Source of the DNA: JAAYLC01 sp035654795
GTDB taxonomy: Bacteria; Bacteroidota; Bacteroidia; Flavobacteriales; Flavobacteriaceae
Direction of reading: 5' to 3'
NCBI GenBank assembly: GCA_035654795.1
Contig: DASRWC010000011.1
Coordinates: 1 to 64,000, forward strand
DNA length: 64,000 bases
This document shows, piece after piece, positions 32,422 through 41,400 of this stretch. The translations under genes and the position numbers were made by a program. Under the pieces are notes generated by a model. It made no database searches. It saw only the letters and a list, made by a program, of their open reading frames with translations, and was not told the origin of the DNA. How positions within the stretch are numbered: the stretch's first letter is position 1; each line of letters opens with the position of its first letter.

Positions 32422-32841
32422 TTAAAACTTGGCCACCATGATTATGGTTCCTAATATTATCAGACCGGCGCCAATTCCGGTTTTCAAAGAGATTTGTTCG
32501 TTCAGAAATATTACGGCCAAAATAATTACAAGCGCCACGCTCAATTTATCTACGGCGGCTACCTTTGATACTTCTCCCACTTCAAGTGCTTTAAAGTAGA
32601 AGAGCCAAGACAATCCTGTTGCTATTCCGGAAATAATCAGAAAAAACAATCCTTGTTTGGATACTGTTCCCAAAGCTTTGCCTTCGCCTTTAAAAATGAC
32701 TATAGCCCATACAAGAATTAAAATTACAACCGTTCGGATGGCGGTGGCGAGATTAGAGCTAATAGATGCCACGCCAAGTTTAGCAAAGATTGCAGTGAGG
32801 ACAGCAAAGAGAGCAGCTAGAAGTGCATAAAAAATCCATAT
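32422..32841 (-). CDS. EamA-like small transporter, unusual start codon
   Basis: A four- to five-helix protein of about 140 residues. The nearest standard start is GTG at 32772, which would remove the first helix. The frame stays open upstream and encodes W-I-F-Y-A-L-L-A-A-L-F-A-V-L-T-A-I-F-A-K-L-G-V, the usual EamA N-terminus, preceded by ATA at 32839-32841 where family members have ATG. An in-frame stop lies a little further up, with no ATG, GTG or TTG between. The C-terminal half is S-N-L-A-T-A-I-R-T onward with N-E-Q-I near the end. Likely drug/metabolite transporter superfamily. Confidence 0.7.
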   Translation of the reverse strand: MWIFYALLAALFAVLTAIFAKLGVASISSNLATAIRTVVILILVWAIVIFKGEGKALGTVSKQGLFFLIISGIATGLSWLFYFKALEVGEVSKVAAVDKLSVALVIILAVIFLNEQISLKTGIGAGLIILGTIIMVAKF

Positions 32842-33036
32842 AGTCTTAAAGAGAATAATATACGTCTGTCAGAACAGCCGGAAGCCACCGATATACCATT
32901 AAGAGAATGACGAAAAAATGATGGTCATGGTCGGAGAATTCTCGTTAAAAGTTATTGTTGCATTTCAATTTTAAGCCATTTTAGCGCCCGTTGCTATCCC
33001 GTACAAAACTATTATCTTGCAGGCTCATTTGAGAGC

Positions 33037-34494
33037 ATGAAAGCGTCTATGCCTAAAACAACTGCCCAAACTACATCTTTCAATCCTTTTTTAATAGGAA
33101 TAATTTGCGGAATTTATCCCTTATTGTTCTATTATTCCAACAATTTTTCGGCTATAAACACTTGGGAACATTTCGGGTTTTTTACTCTTTTTTTTATAGG
33201 TCTTCCTACCGGAGTGTTTTTATTATTGAAGATTTTATTGAATTTTTTTCCTAAAACTGAATCTTTCCGCAACCCCATACTTTTTGTGTGTATAGTGATG
33301 TCTGTGGCTGTGCTTATGTCTTTTGCTATGTATCTAATGCTTAAGAAGAAGGTATTAGTTCTTGTTTTTGTAATTAGCATCATTTTGGCGTGGAAGTTAG
33401 GAAACCAATATAAGAAGTTATTGATCTTGGTATTAATAATGAGTCTCATTCCTCTAGGGAAAAATATTGTCCATATATATGAACATCAAAAACCAATGCC
33501 CTGGGCATCTCTTCCTGATGCTATTGCAGATGTTCGTTTTGTTCATAAACCAAATATATACCTCATTCAGCCGGACGGATATGTGGGGCGAACTGCTATG
33601 CGTGAAGCGCCCTATGAATTAGAAAATCCGCTTTACCCCTGGCTTGAGGAGAAAGGTTTTACCCTTTATGACGATTTTAGAAGTAATTATCCTGCGAGCC
33701 TTACTTCCAATTCCTCCATGTTTTCCATGAAGCAGCACCGATTTAATAACATGCTGTTTCCTTCAATCGAAATGCCAAATGCCCGGAATTTTATTTCCGG
33801 AACCAGTTCCGCTCTAGAGATTTTGAAATCAAATGGATATCGCACATTTTTTATAGTGGAGGATGAGTATTTTCAACAAAATCGTCCTGAGCCGGGATAT
33901 GATTTTTATAATATTAATTTTAAGGAAATACCTTATTTCAGTGATGACAACAGCGTGAAGAAAGATGTCTTTGCCGACTTAAAAAACGCCATGAAAATAA
34001 ATGTCGGAGAAGCACCAAAATTCTTTTTTGTTGAAAAATTACTACCTCATCACATACATTTTATTGGAACGAAAGAAGAAGAACGTCAGAGGTATCTGGA
34101 GCGCATCCGTGAGGTCAATGAATGGATAAAAGAGACAACGCTGTATATTCAAGAGAACGATCCAACAGCACTTGTTATTTTTCTTGCCGACCACGGAGGT
34201 TGGGTGGATTTAGGAAGTTATCCGGAGATGTTTTCCATAACAAATAAAAGGCAACTAACTTCAATTTTTTCCACCCTTGCTGCCATTAAATGGAACGGAT
34301 ATCTTCATGACCAAAAAGATCAGGAACTGCGAAGCAATGTAAATTTATTCCGTGTTCTTTTTTCTGTTCTGAGCGATGAGGATAAATATTTAAAATATCT
34401 GGAAGACAATTCGAGTTATAACTTAAAAACGGGCACCTTTTCCAATTCTGTACGGGCTGTTTTAGATGACCACGGAAATGTGATAGCGAAGTAA
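33037..34494 (+). CDS. Sulfatase-like (alkaline phosphatase superfamily) membrane protein
   Basis: 485 residues. Four or five N-terminal membrane helices (to about residue 147), then a large periplasmic domain: N-I-Y-L-I-Q-P-D-G-Y near residue 175, S-N-Y-P-A-S-L-T-S-N-S-S-M-F, P-K-F-F-F-V-E-K-L-L-P-H-H-I-H, and V-I-F-L-A-D-H-G-G-W. This is the layout of phosphoglycerol or phosphoethanolamine transferase-type enzymes with an alkaline-phosphatase fold. It heads an operon of surface-glycan genes, 1 bp before the next one. ATG 33049 is a possible alternative start. Confidence 0.8.
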   Translation: MKASMPKTTAQTTSFNPFLIGIICGIYPLLFYYSNNFSAINTWEHFGFFTLFFIGLPTGVFLLLKILLNFFPKTESFRNPILFVCIVMSVAVLMSFAMYLMLKKKVLVLVFVISIILAWKLGNQYKKLLILVLIMSLIPLGKNIVHIYEHQKPMPWASLPDAIADVRFVHKPNIYLIQPDGYVGRTAMREAPYELENPLYPWLEEKGFTLYDDFRSNYPASLTSNSSMFSMKQHRFNNMLFPSIEMPNARNFISGTSSALEILKSNGYRTFFIVEDEYFQQNRPEPGYDFYNINFKEIPYFSDDNSVKKDVFADLKNAMKINVGEAPKFFFVEKLLPHHIHFIGTKEEERQRYLERIREVNEWIKETTLYIQENDPTALVIFLADHGGWVDLGSYPEMFSITNKRQLTSIFSTLAAIKWNGYLHDQKDQELRSNVNLFRVLFSVLSDEDKYLKYLEDNSSYNLKTGTFSNSVRAVLDDHGNVIAK

Positions 34495-34495
34495 T

Positions 34496-35473
34496 ATGAA
34501 AACCATCGAAGTCAAAAAATATGATGCCAATCTAAAGGAGTCTTGGGATTCCTTTGTTGATAAAGCAAAAAATGCTACTTTTTTGTTTCGTCGAGACTTT
34601 ATGGATTATCATAAACATCGTTTTGAAGACTATTCTTTAATGGTCTTTGAAGGGAAAAAGTTGATGGCGGTTTTGCCTGCCAATATTGTAGGGAATTCTG
34701 TTTTTTCGCATCAAGGACTTTCCTATGGCGGATTGGTTTTGCAACGGGAAGTGTATTTCTCTCAGGTGGTGGACATTTTTCGTGCTGTTCTTCTGTTTCT
34801 GGAAAATGATCGAAAAGAAAATTTGCACCTAAAGTTGTTGCCTCACATTTATCATAAAGTCCCTTCAGAGGAAATCGAATACCTCCTATTTATATTGAAG
34901 GCGAAGTTGGAAAGATGCGATACCGCTGCGGTGATTGATTATAGGCATCGGTTGGAAATAAAATCTTCAAATAGGCTACGCGGAATAAAAAAAGCAATAA
35001 AAAATAAGTTGCAAATCAAAGAAGAGGTCAATTTCGAAGATTTTTGGTCAGAAGTTCTCATTCCAAATTTAAAAAGAGCACATCGCGCTTCTCCCGTTCA
35101 CACAGTGGAAGAAATTGATAAATTAAGAAAAAACTTTCCTGAGAATATCAGACAGTTTAACGTCTATTCAGGTACTGAAATTTTGGGAGGAACAACTATT
35201 TTTGAAACCAATGAAGTGGCTCATGTACAATACATATCGGCTACCGAGGCAGGACGAAATATGGGAGCCTTGGATCTCCTTTATGAAGTTTTGATTGACA
35301 ATTTTTCACAAAAAAAATATTTTACTTTCGGGATTTCCAATGAAGATCAGGGACAAAAAGTCAATAAAGGACTTTTGCATTGGAAAGAAACTTTTGGGGC
35401 ACGCACCGTAACCCATTCCTTTTATAAAGTTGAAACAAAAAATCATCCACTTCTTAATGCCATTTACGTATGA
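34496..35473 (+). CDS. FemAB/GNAT-like acyltransferase
   Basis: 325 residues. Resembles the GNAT-fold proteins of the FemAB type: a N-terminal D-S-F-V-D-K-A-K-N-A-T-F-L-F-R-R-D-F-M-D-Y block, a basic R-G-I-K-K-A-I-K-N centre, and a late H-V-Q-Y-I-S-A-T-E-A-G-R-N-M-G-A-L-D-L-L segment that fits the acyl-donor loop. Between a sulfatase-like gene and a sugar aminotransferase, N-acylation of an amino sugar is a reasonable guess. It overlaps the next gene by 4 bp (ATGA). Confidence 0.75.
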   Translation: MKTIEVKKYDANLKESWDSFVDKAKNATFLFRRDFMDYHKHRFEDYSLMVFEGKKLMAVLPANIVGNSVFSHQGLSYGGLVLQREVYFSQVVDIFRAVLLFLENDRKENLHLKLLPHIYHKVPSEEIEYLLFILKAKLERCDTAAVIDYRHRLEIKSSNRLRGIKKAIKNKLQIKEEVNFEDFWSEVLIPNLKRAHRASPVHTVEEIDKLRKNFPENIRQFNVYSGTEILGGTTIFETNEVAHVQYISATEAGRNMGALDLLYEVLIDNFSQKKYFTFGISNEDQGQKVNKGLLHWKETFGARTVTHSFYKVETKNHPLLNAIYV

Positions 35474-36570
35474 TTCCTTTCCTGGATTTAAAAAGTATCA
35501 ATAATCGATTTGAGAAAGAGTTTAATGACAGGCTCAGAAGATTTTTTGCCTCCGGGCACTATATACTGGGAAATGAGGTGCGTCTGTTTGAAACTAATTT
35601 TGCCCGTTATTGCGGTGTGCAGCATTGCATAGGTGTCGGAAACGGATTGGATGCACTCCGTCTGATTCTGGAAGGTTATAAAATTTTGGGCAAATTAAAG
35701 GCCGGAGATCGTGTATTGATAGCTGCCAACACCTTTATTGCAACGATTCTCGCCGTAAAACAAGCCGGACTTCAACCGATTCTGGTAGATGCTGATGAGC
35801 GAACCTTTAATTTTGATATGGAAAAACTGCGGGAGAAATTAACTCCGGAAGTTAAAGCTATCATGGCGGTGCATCTTTATGGACAATTAGCGCCAATGGA
35901 ATCTATTTTAGAAATGGCCCGAGAACATGACCTGTTGGTTATTGAAGATGCGGCGCAAGCTCATGGAGCAGAAGACATCCACGGAAAACGTGCGGGAAAT
36001 TTGGGAAATGCTGCCGGATTCAGTTTTTACCCGGGGAAAAACTTAGGTGCTCTGGGAGATGGAGGAGCTGTAACTACAAATGATGATGCTTTGGCAGAAG
36101 TGATTTCAAAACTTAGAAACTACGGAAGCATTCGCAAATATGAAAATGAATTTGTCGGATTCAATTCAAGGTTAGATGAGATTCAAGCTGTTTTTCTGAA
36201 TGTGAAATTGCCATTGCTTGATGCAGATAATGCACGAAGACGGGAGATAGCCAAACGCTATCTAAGGGAGATCAAAAACCATAAAATTGTTCTACCTTCT
36301 TTTGGCGGAGGAAAAGGGCATGTTTTTCATCTATTTGTGGTACGGGTTCAGAAACGTCAGGATTTTATGGAACATTTAGATCGGAAAAATATCGGTCATC
36401 TTATTCATTATCCAATTCCGCCACATCAACAAAAAGCCTTGAATGAATTTTCCACCCAACACTTTCCTGCTACAGAGAAAATTCATCAAGAAGTAATTAG
36501 CCTACCCATTAGTCCGATAATGACACCGGCTGATGTTACTCGGGTTATAGAAGCAGTAAATTCTTTTTAA
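35470..36570 (+). CDS. DegT/DnrJ/EryC1/StrS family sugar aminotransferase
   Basis: 366 residues. PLP-dependent transfer of an amino group to a nucleotide-linked keto-sugar. The PLP lysine is Lys 190 in F-S-F-Y-P-G-K-N-L-G-A-L-G-D-G-G-A-V. Other blocks: N-G-L-D-A-L near 56, A-A-N-T-F-I-A-T near 81, V-I-E-D-A-A-Q-A-H-G near 157, and N-S-R-L-D-E-I-Q-A near 231. The blocks resemble dTDP-sugar aminotransferases such as FdtB or WecE, but the exact sugar is not readable. No other nucleotide-sugar genes are in the window. Confidence 0.9.
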   Translation: MIPFLDLKSINNRFEKEFNDRLRRFFASGHYILGNEVRLFETNFARYCGVQHCIGVGNGLDALRLILEGYKILGKLKAGDRVLIAANTFIATILAVKQAGLQPILVDADERTFNFDMEKLREKLTPEVKAIMAVHLYGQLAPMESILEMAREHDLLVIEDAAQAHGAEDIHGKRAGNLGNAAGFSFYPGKNLGALGDGGAVTTNDDALAEVISKLRNYGSIRKYENEFVGFNSRLDEIQAVFLNVKLPLLDADNARRREIAKRYLREIKNHKIVLPSFGGGKGHVFHLFVVRVQKRQDFMEHLDRKNIGHLIHYPIPPHQQKALNEFSTQHFPATEKIHQEVISLPISPIMTPADVTRVIEAVNSF

Positions 36571-36580
36571 AAAACGACTA

Positions 36581-37867
36581 GTGAAACTTCCCGCCTTCAT
36601 ACGAAACAATTTGTTGTTAAAAATGACCTCATTAAATGCGGGCGTTATTGCGGTGAGGCTGGTAATTTCGCTTTTTGTGCAGCGGCTGTTGGCGCAAATG
36701 GTCGGGGAGGCAGGGATTGCCAAAATCGGGTCGCTACGAAATCTCCTGGAAATGTTGGGATCCTTTGCTTCTGTAGGAGTTTTTAGTGGTGTCGTAAAAT
36801 ACGTTGCTCAATATCAAGAAGATAAAGAGCAACTTCAAAAGCTTTTTTCCACTTCCACCGTTTTTGTTCTCTTTGGATCCCTCACTGTTTTTTGTGTTTT
36901 ATTTTTCGGATCAGAATACTTCAGTCGTACCATCTTCGAAACTGAAGATTTTGTTTACCTCATAAAATTGCTGGCCATTGTAGTTCCATTTATCGGAATT
37001 TATAGGTTATATAACGGGGTAGTCAACGGGTTGTCGAGGTATAAAAGACTCGCGAGTATCGATTTGTTCAGTTATATCGTCAGTTCGGTTTTGACCGTGA
37101 TATTGCTTTTAACGCACAATCTTGACGGGGCAATGGTAGCTATTGCGATAACTCCGGTTTTCCAATTTTTAGTTTTGCTTTTTATTTTCGGAAAAGTTCT
37201 GAAAGAATATGTTCAATTCTCTCAATTATCTTTTAAAATCCCAATGGCAAAAGAGCTATTGGCTTTTTCTTTAATGTCTTTCTTTTCAACCGTTTTATTG
37301 AATTATGTAGAGATTGATATTAGGATAATGATTCAGAACCGAATCCATATAGACGATGCAGGAATCTGGACTGCAATGACCAATATTTCCAAAAACTATA
37401 TGGTATTTTCGCAAGCGGTTTTTTCCTTATATGTACTACCAAAATTTGCCGGAATTTTTACCCGCCATGAGTTCAAAAAAGAATTGCTAAGCATCTACAA
37501 AACCCTCCTTCCTCTTTTTGGAGTGGGGATGATTCTGGTGTATGTATTGAGAGATGTTGTTATTCAAATTATTTACCCTGATTTTACAGAAATGGCTCCA
37601 TTATTCAAATGGCAACTTCTGGGAGACTTTGTTCGGCTGGCGTCTCTTGTTTTGGGTTATCAGTTTTTAGCAAAAAGGCTGGTTCGGAATTTCATTTTTA
37701 CCGAAATTTTATCCTTGGCACTTTTTTATGGATTCTCCTACTACCTAACAGGCATCTATGGCGTGGAAGGTGTTGTAATGGCTCATTTTTTTAGATATCT
37801 AATATACTTTGTTGTGGTGCTGGTTTTGGTGCTTCGCTATTTTAGAAAAAACAAAATATTATTATAA
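36581..37867 (+). CDS. Wzx-type O-antigen/polysaccharide flippase
   Basis: 428 residues, GTG start. About 12 membrane segments with the MOP/Wzx pattern: M-T-S-L-N-A-G-V-I-A-V-R-L near the N-terminus, V-G-E-A-G-I-A-K-I-G-S-L-R-N-L, G-V-F-S-G-V-V-K-Y-V-A, and Y-N-G-V-V-N-G-L. It moves lipid-linked oligosaccharide across the inner membrane. The pairing of a DegT aminotransferase with this flippase is as in WecE-WzxE. Last gene of the glycan operon. Confidence 0.88.
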   Translation: MKLPAFIRNNLLLKMTSLNAGVIAVRLVISLFVQRLLAQMVGEAGIAKIGSLRNLLEMLGSFASVGVFSGVVKYVAQYQEDKEQLQKLFSTSTVFVLFGSLTVFCVLFFGSEYFSRTIFETEDFVYLIKLLAIVVPFIGIYRLYNGVVNGLSRYKRLASIDLFSYIVSSVLTVILLLTHNLDGAMVAIAITPVFQFLVLLFIFGKVLKEYVQFSQLSFKIPMAKELLAFSLMSFFSTVLLNYVEIDIRIMIQNRIHIDDAGIWTAMTNISKNYMVFSQAVFSLYVLPKFAGIFTRHEFKKELLSIYKTLLPLFGVGMILVYVLRDVVIQIIYPDFTEMAPLFKWQLLGDFVRLASLVLGYQFLAKRLVRNFIFTEILSLALFYGFSYYLTGIYGVEGVVMAHFFRYLIYFVVVLVLVLRYFRKNKILL

Positions 37868-37909
37868 GACCAACAACATCAGGAAGAATAACAAATAGTT
37901 TAAATATTT

Positions 37910-37931
37910 CCCGGATCAATTTCTGACCGGG
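37910..37931 (+). terminator. Possible terminator after the glycan operon
   Basis: CCCGG (37910-37914) pairs with CCGGG (37927-37931), with a partial ATCA/TGA extension. A short T-run (CTTTTT) follows after a few bases. Confidence 0.4.
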
Positions 37932-37938
37932 CTATACT

Positions 37939-37968
37939 TTTTGCAAATTCAAAATTTTCGTATTTTTG
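37939..37968 (+). promoter_or_regulatory. Promoter of the metal-efflux operon
   Basis: TTTG at 37939-37942 and TATTTTTG at 37961-37968 fit the Bacteroidota -33/-7 elements with 18 bp between. The ATG at 37973 is only 4 bp past the -7 element, so the transcript has a very short or no leader. Confidence 0.5.
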
Positions 37969-37972
37969 AAGC

Positions 37973-38371
37973 ATGAAAAACTTTGTCGCCATACTTCTAT
38001 CTACCCTTATCCTTACTCAAGGGGCGGGACTTGGTGTAGGCGACATTTTACTTTTTGGCCGGCTTCTGGAACACGCTCAGTGCCATTCAGAAAATTATGG
38101 AGATGATTTTTTGACATTTTTAGCAGAACATTACGGGCCGTTGTATTCAGAGCATAAAGATGCACACGGAGAGGATGATTCCCATCATAAACACCTTCCT
38201 TTTCATCATGACCAATGTCATCATTCCATTGCAGAAGTAATCGTTTATTCTTATGAATTCCCGATTGAGCGTGCGTATTTACCAATTATTTCTGACTCCA
38301 ATTTCTTTTATCTGGATTTACATTCTTCCTTTGAAAAGACACCGCTTTTCCAACCTCCCAAAATTGCATAA
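37973..38371 (+). CDS. Histidine-rich secreted protein before the metal-efflux genes
   Basis: 132 residues. A hydrophobic N-terminus (residues 2-28) looks like a signal peptide or anchor. The middle is rich in His and acidic residues: H-K-D-A-H-G-E-D-D-S-H-H-K-H-L-P-F-H-H-D-Q-C-H-H. Such clusters bind transition metals. It precedes the CusA-like pump by 113 bp and is probably in the same operon, as a periplasmic metal sponge or sensor; that role is inferred. No family assigned. Confidence 0.7.
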   Translation: MKNFVAILLSTLILTQGAGLGVGDILLFGRLLEHAQCHSENYGDDFLTFLAEHYGPLYSEHKDAHGEDDSHHKHLPFHHDQCHHSIAEVIVYSYEFPIERAYLPIISDSNFFYLDLHSSFEKTPLFQPPKIA

Positions 38372-38484
38372 CATACTTGGTTTTTACTTTGTATAGAGCA
38401 AAGTATTCTTCAATCTTCTTTTCTAAAGATTGAAAGTCAATTATTTATTCAGATTTCATTTAAGAAATCAACCTAATTTATGTT

Positions 38485-41400
38485 ATGCTTTCAAAAATTA
38501 TTCGGTTTAGTATAAACCACAAATTGATTATAGGGCTTTTTACCCTGGCATTGATCGGAGTTGGAATTTATGCACTAACTCAAATTACGATTGGTGCCGT
38601 TCCCGATGTCACTAATAATCAGGTTCAAGTAATCACAACTTCCAAAAATCTTTCCACTCAAGATATGGAGCAATATGTTACATATCCTATTGAGCTGGAA
38701 ATGGTCAATCTTCCCGGAGTGAAAGAAATTCGCTCCATAACCCGTTTCGGTTTGTCTGTTGTTACCATTGTTTTTCATGACAACATGGGAACTTACTTGC
38801 CTCGTCAATTGATAGCTGAAAAGATTCTTTCAGCTTCTGAGCATATTCCCGAAGGATTTGGTACTCCTGAAATGGCACCAATAACAACAGGACTCGGAGA
38901 AATATATCAATATACCCTAGAGGTTGAGCCCGAATTTAAAAACAAATATTCTGATATGGACTTACGTACCATTCAGGATTGGATTGTAAAACGCCAGCTC
39001 TCGGGTATTCCGGGTGTAGTTGAAATAAATACATGGGGTGGGCATTTAAAACAATATGAAGTGGCTATTCGCACCAATCGGTTAAACGCTATGAATATAA
39101 CCATTCAGGATGTTTACACCGCCCTTGAAAAAAACAACAGCCTATCCGGCGGCGGATATATCGAACGCGAGAATCAGGCGTATTTTATTCGAGGAGAAGG
39201 ATTGGTGAAAACGCTGGAAGATATCGAAAACATCGTTGTTAAAAACAACAACGGAATTCCGGTTTTTATCAGAGATGTGGCCCATGTCCATTTCGGATCT
39301 GCTGTTCGTTTTGGAGCCGTTACAGGGAACGGAGAAGGAGAAAAAGTAATGGGCCAAATCTTGATGCTAAAAGATGGCGATTCACACAAAATTATCAATG
39401 ATATTAAAAAACGGGTGGAATTAATTTCAGAGAATCTGCCTGAAGGAGTATATATCAACCCTTTTCTGGAAAGAAGTGAACTCCTAGACAAAACTACTTC
39501 TACAGTTGCAGAAAATTTGATATTGGGGATCTTGATTGTAATTTTTGTGGTTGTTCTTCTTTTTGGAAATCTACGTTCAGGATTTGTTGTTGCCTCTGTT
39601 ATTCCATTATCACTTCTCTTTACGCTCTCCATGATGTATCTTTTTAATCTGGATGCCAACTTAATGAGTATGGGGGCCATAGATTTTGGAATCATCATTG
39701 ACGGAGCAGTTATTATCGTAGAATTTGTCGCCTTTCAAATTGCAAAAAATTCAGCTTCACTCAATGCTCTACCGCCTCAAGAAAAACAGGCTGCAAAAGA
39801 TGCCATTACCGAAGAAAGTGCAACCACAATGATGAATGCGGCTGTTTTTGGCCAGTTGATTATTCTGATTGTATTCATACCCATTTTGTCCTTAGGTGGA
39901 GTAGAAGGAAAGATGTTTCGTCCCATGGCCTTAACTTTCAGCTTTGCACTTGTTGGCGCAATGATTCTTTGTTTTACATACGTCCCTATGGCCGCTGCTT
40001 TGTTTTTGAAACCCAACAAAAAAGAGAAGAGAAACTTTTCAGACAGACTTATGGATAAAATCAGAAATTGGTATGACCCTGTAATCCGTAAGGCTTTAAG
40101 AGCCAAAAAACTCGTCCTCGCTGTGGCAGCAGGTATTCTTGTGGCTACGACATTTTTATTTTCCGGTATGGGATCAGAATTCGTTCCGCAGCTAGACGAA
40201 GGAGATTTCGTGATTCAGCCTGTATTAAGAACCGGAACTTCGTTAAGCAATACTATTGAAATTACAACTCAGATAGAGAAAATCCTTTTAGAAAACTTTC
40301 CCGAAGTCGATCAGGTGGTGAGCAGAATTGGAGCTGCAGAAGTGCCTACAGATCCAATGGCTATGGAAGAAAGCGATATTGTGATTAACCTAAAACCAAA
40401 GAAAGAATGGACCTCGGCGAAAACAAAAAATGAGCTTGCAGATAAATTTAAGGAAGCCCTGGAGGTAATCCCGGGAATGGATGTAGAGTTTACTCAGCCA
40501 ATAGAAATGCGGTTTAACGAACTTATTACCGGAGTGCGTGCAGATATTGCAATCAAAATCTTCGGAGAAGATATGGAGTTTCTTGCCGAGAAAGCGAACG
40601 AAATCAAAAACTTAATTGAAGATGTTGAAGGAGCCGACGATATTATTGTTGAAAAAGTTATTGGACTTCCGGAAATGCGAGTTGCCTTTGACAGAGCAAA
40701 AATTGCCCGCTTCGGATTGAACACTGCCGATTTAAATGATATTATCGCAATGGGTTTTGCAGGAAAAACCGCCGGAAGTATTTTTGAAGGAGAAAGGCGT
40801 TATGATATCGTGCTCAGGCTTGATGAGGATAGTAGAAAAGACATCTCAAGTCTTGAGAATCTTTATGTAGATACACCTTCAGGCGGAAAAGTTCCTCTTC
40901 GTGAGCTCGCAGAAATTACTTACGCTAAGGGGGCTGCCAAAATTTCGCGAGACGATACAAAACGACGTATTGTAGTAGGTGTAAATGTGCGTAGCCGGGA
41001 TCTACAAAGTGTGGTGGACGATGTCCGGAAAAGAATTCATGACAACATCCATCTTCCTGCAGGATACACCATAGAATACGGCGGACAATTTGAGAATTTA
41101 CAATCGGCCAAGCTTCGATTGTTTATTGCTGTTCCCGTGGCACTGGTTCTCATTTTTATCCTTCTCTATTTTGCCTTTCATTCGGTTAAAAAAGCTTTAA
41201 TCATCTATGCGGTAATTCCTCTTGCTGCTGTGGGAGGTGTGCTTCTCTTGTGGCTTCGAGATATGCCCTTTAGTATTTCTGCCGGAGTAGGATTTATTGC
41301 TTTATTTGGAATTGCAGTGCTGAACGGAATTGTGCTATTAGAACATTTTAAAGAGCTGAAAGCTTCGGGACTGACAGATCCTGAAGAATTAATTATAACA

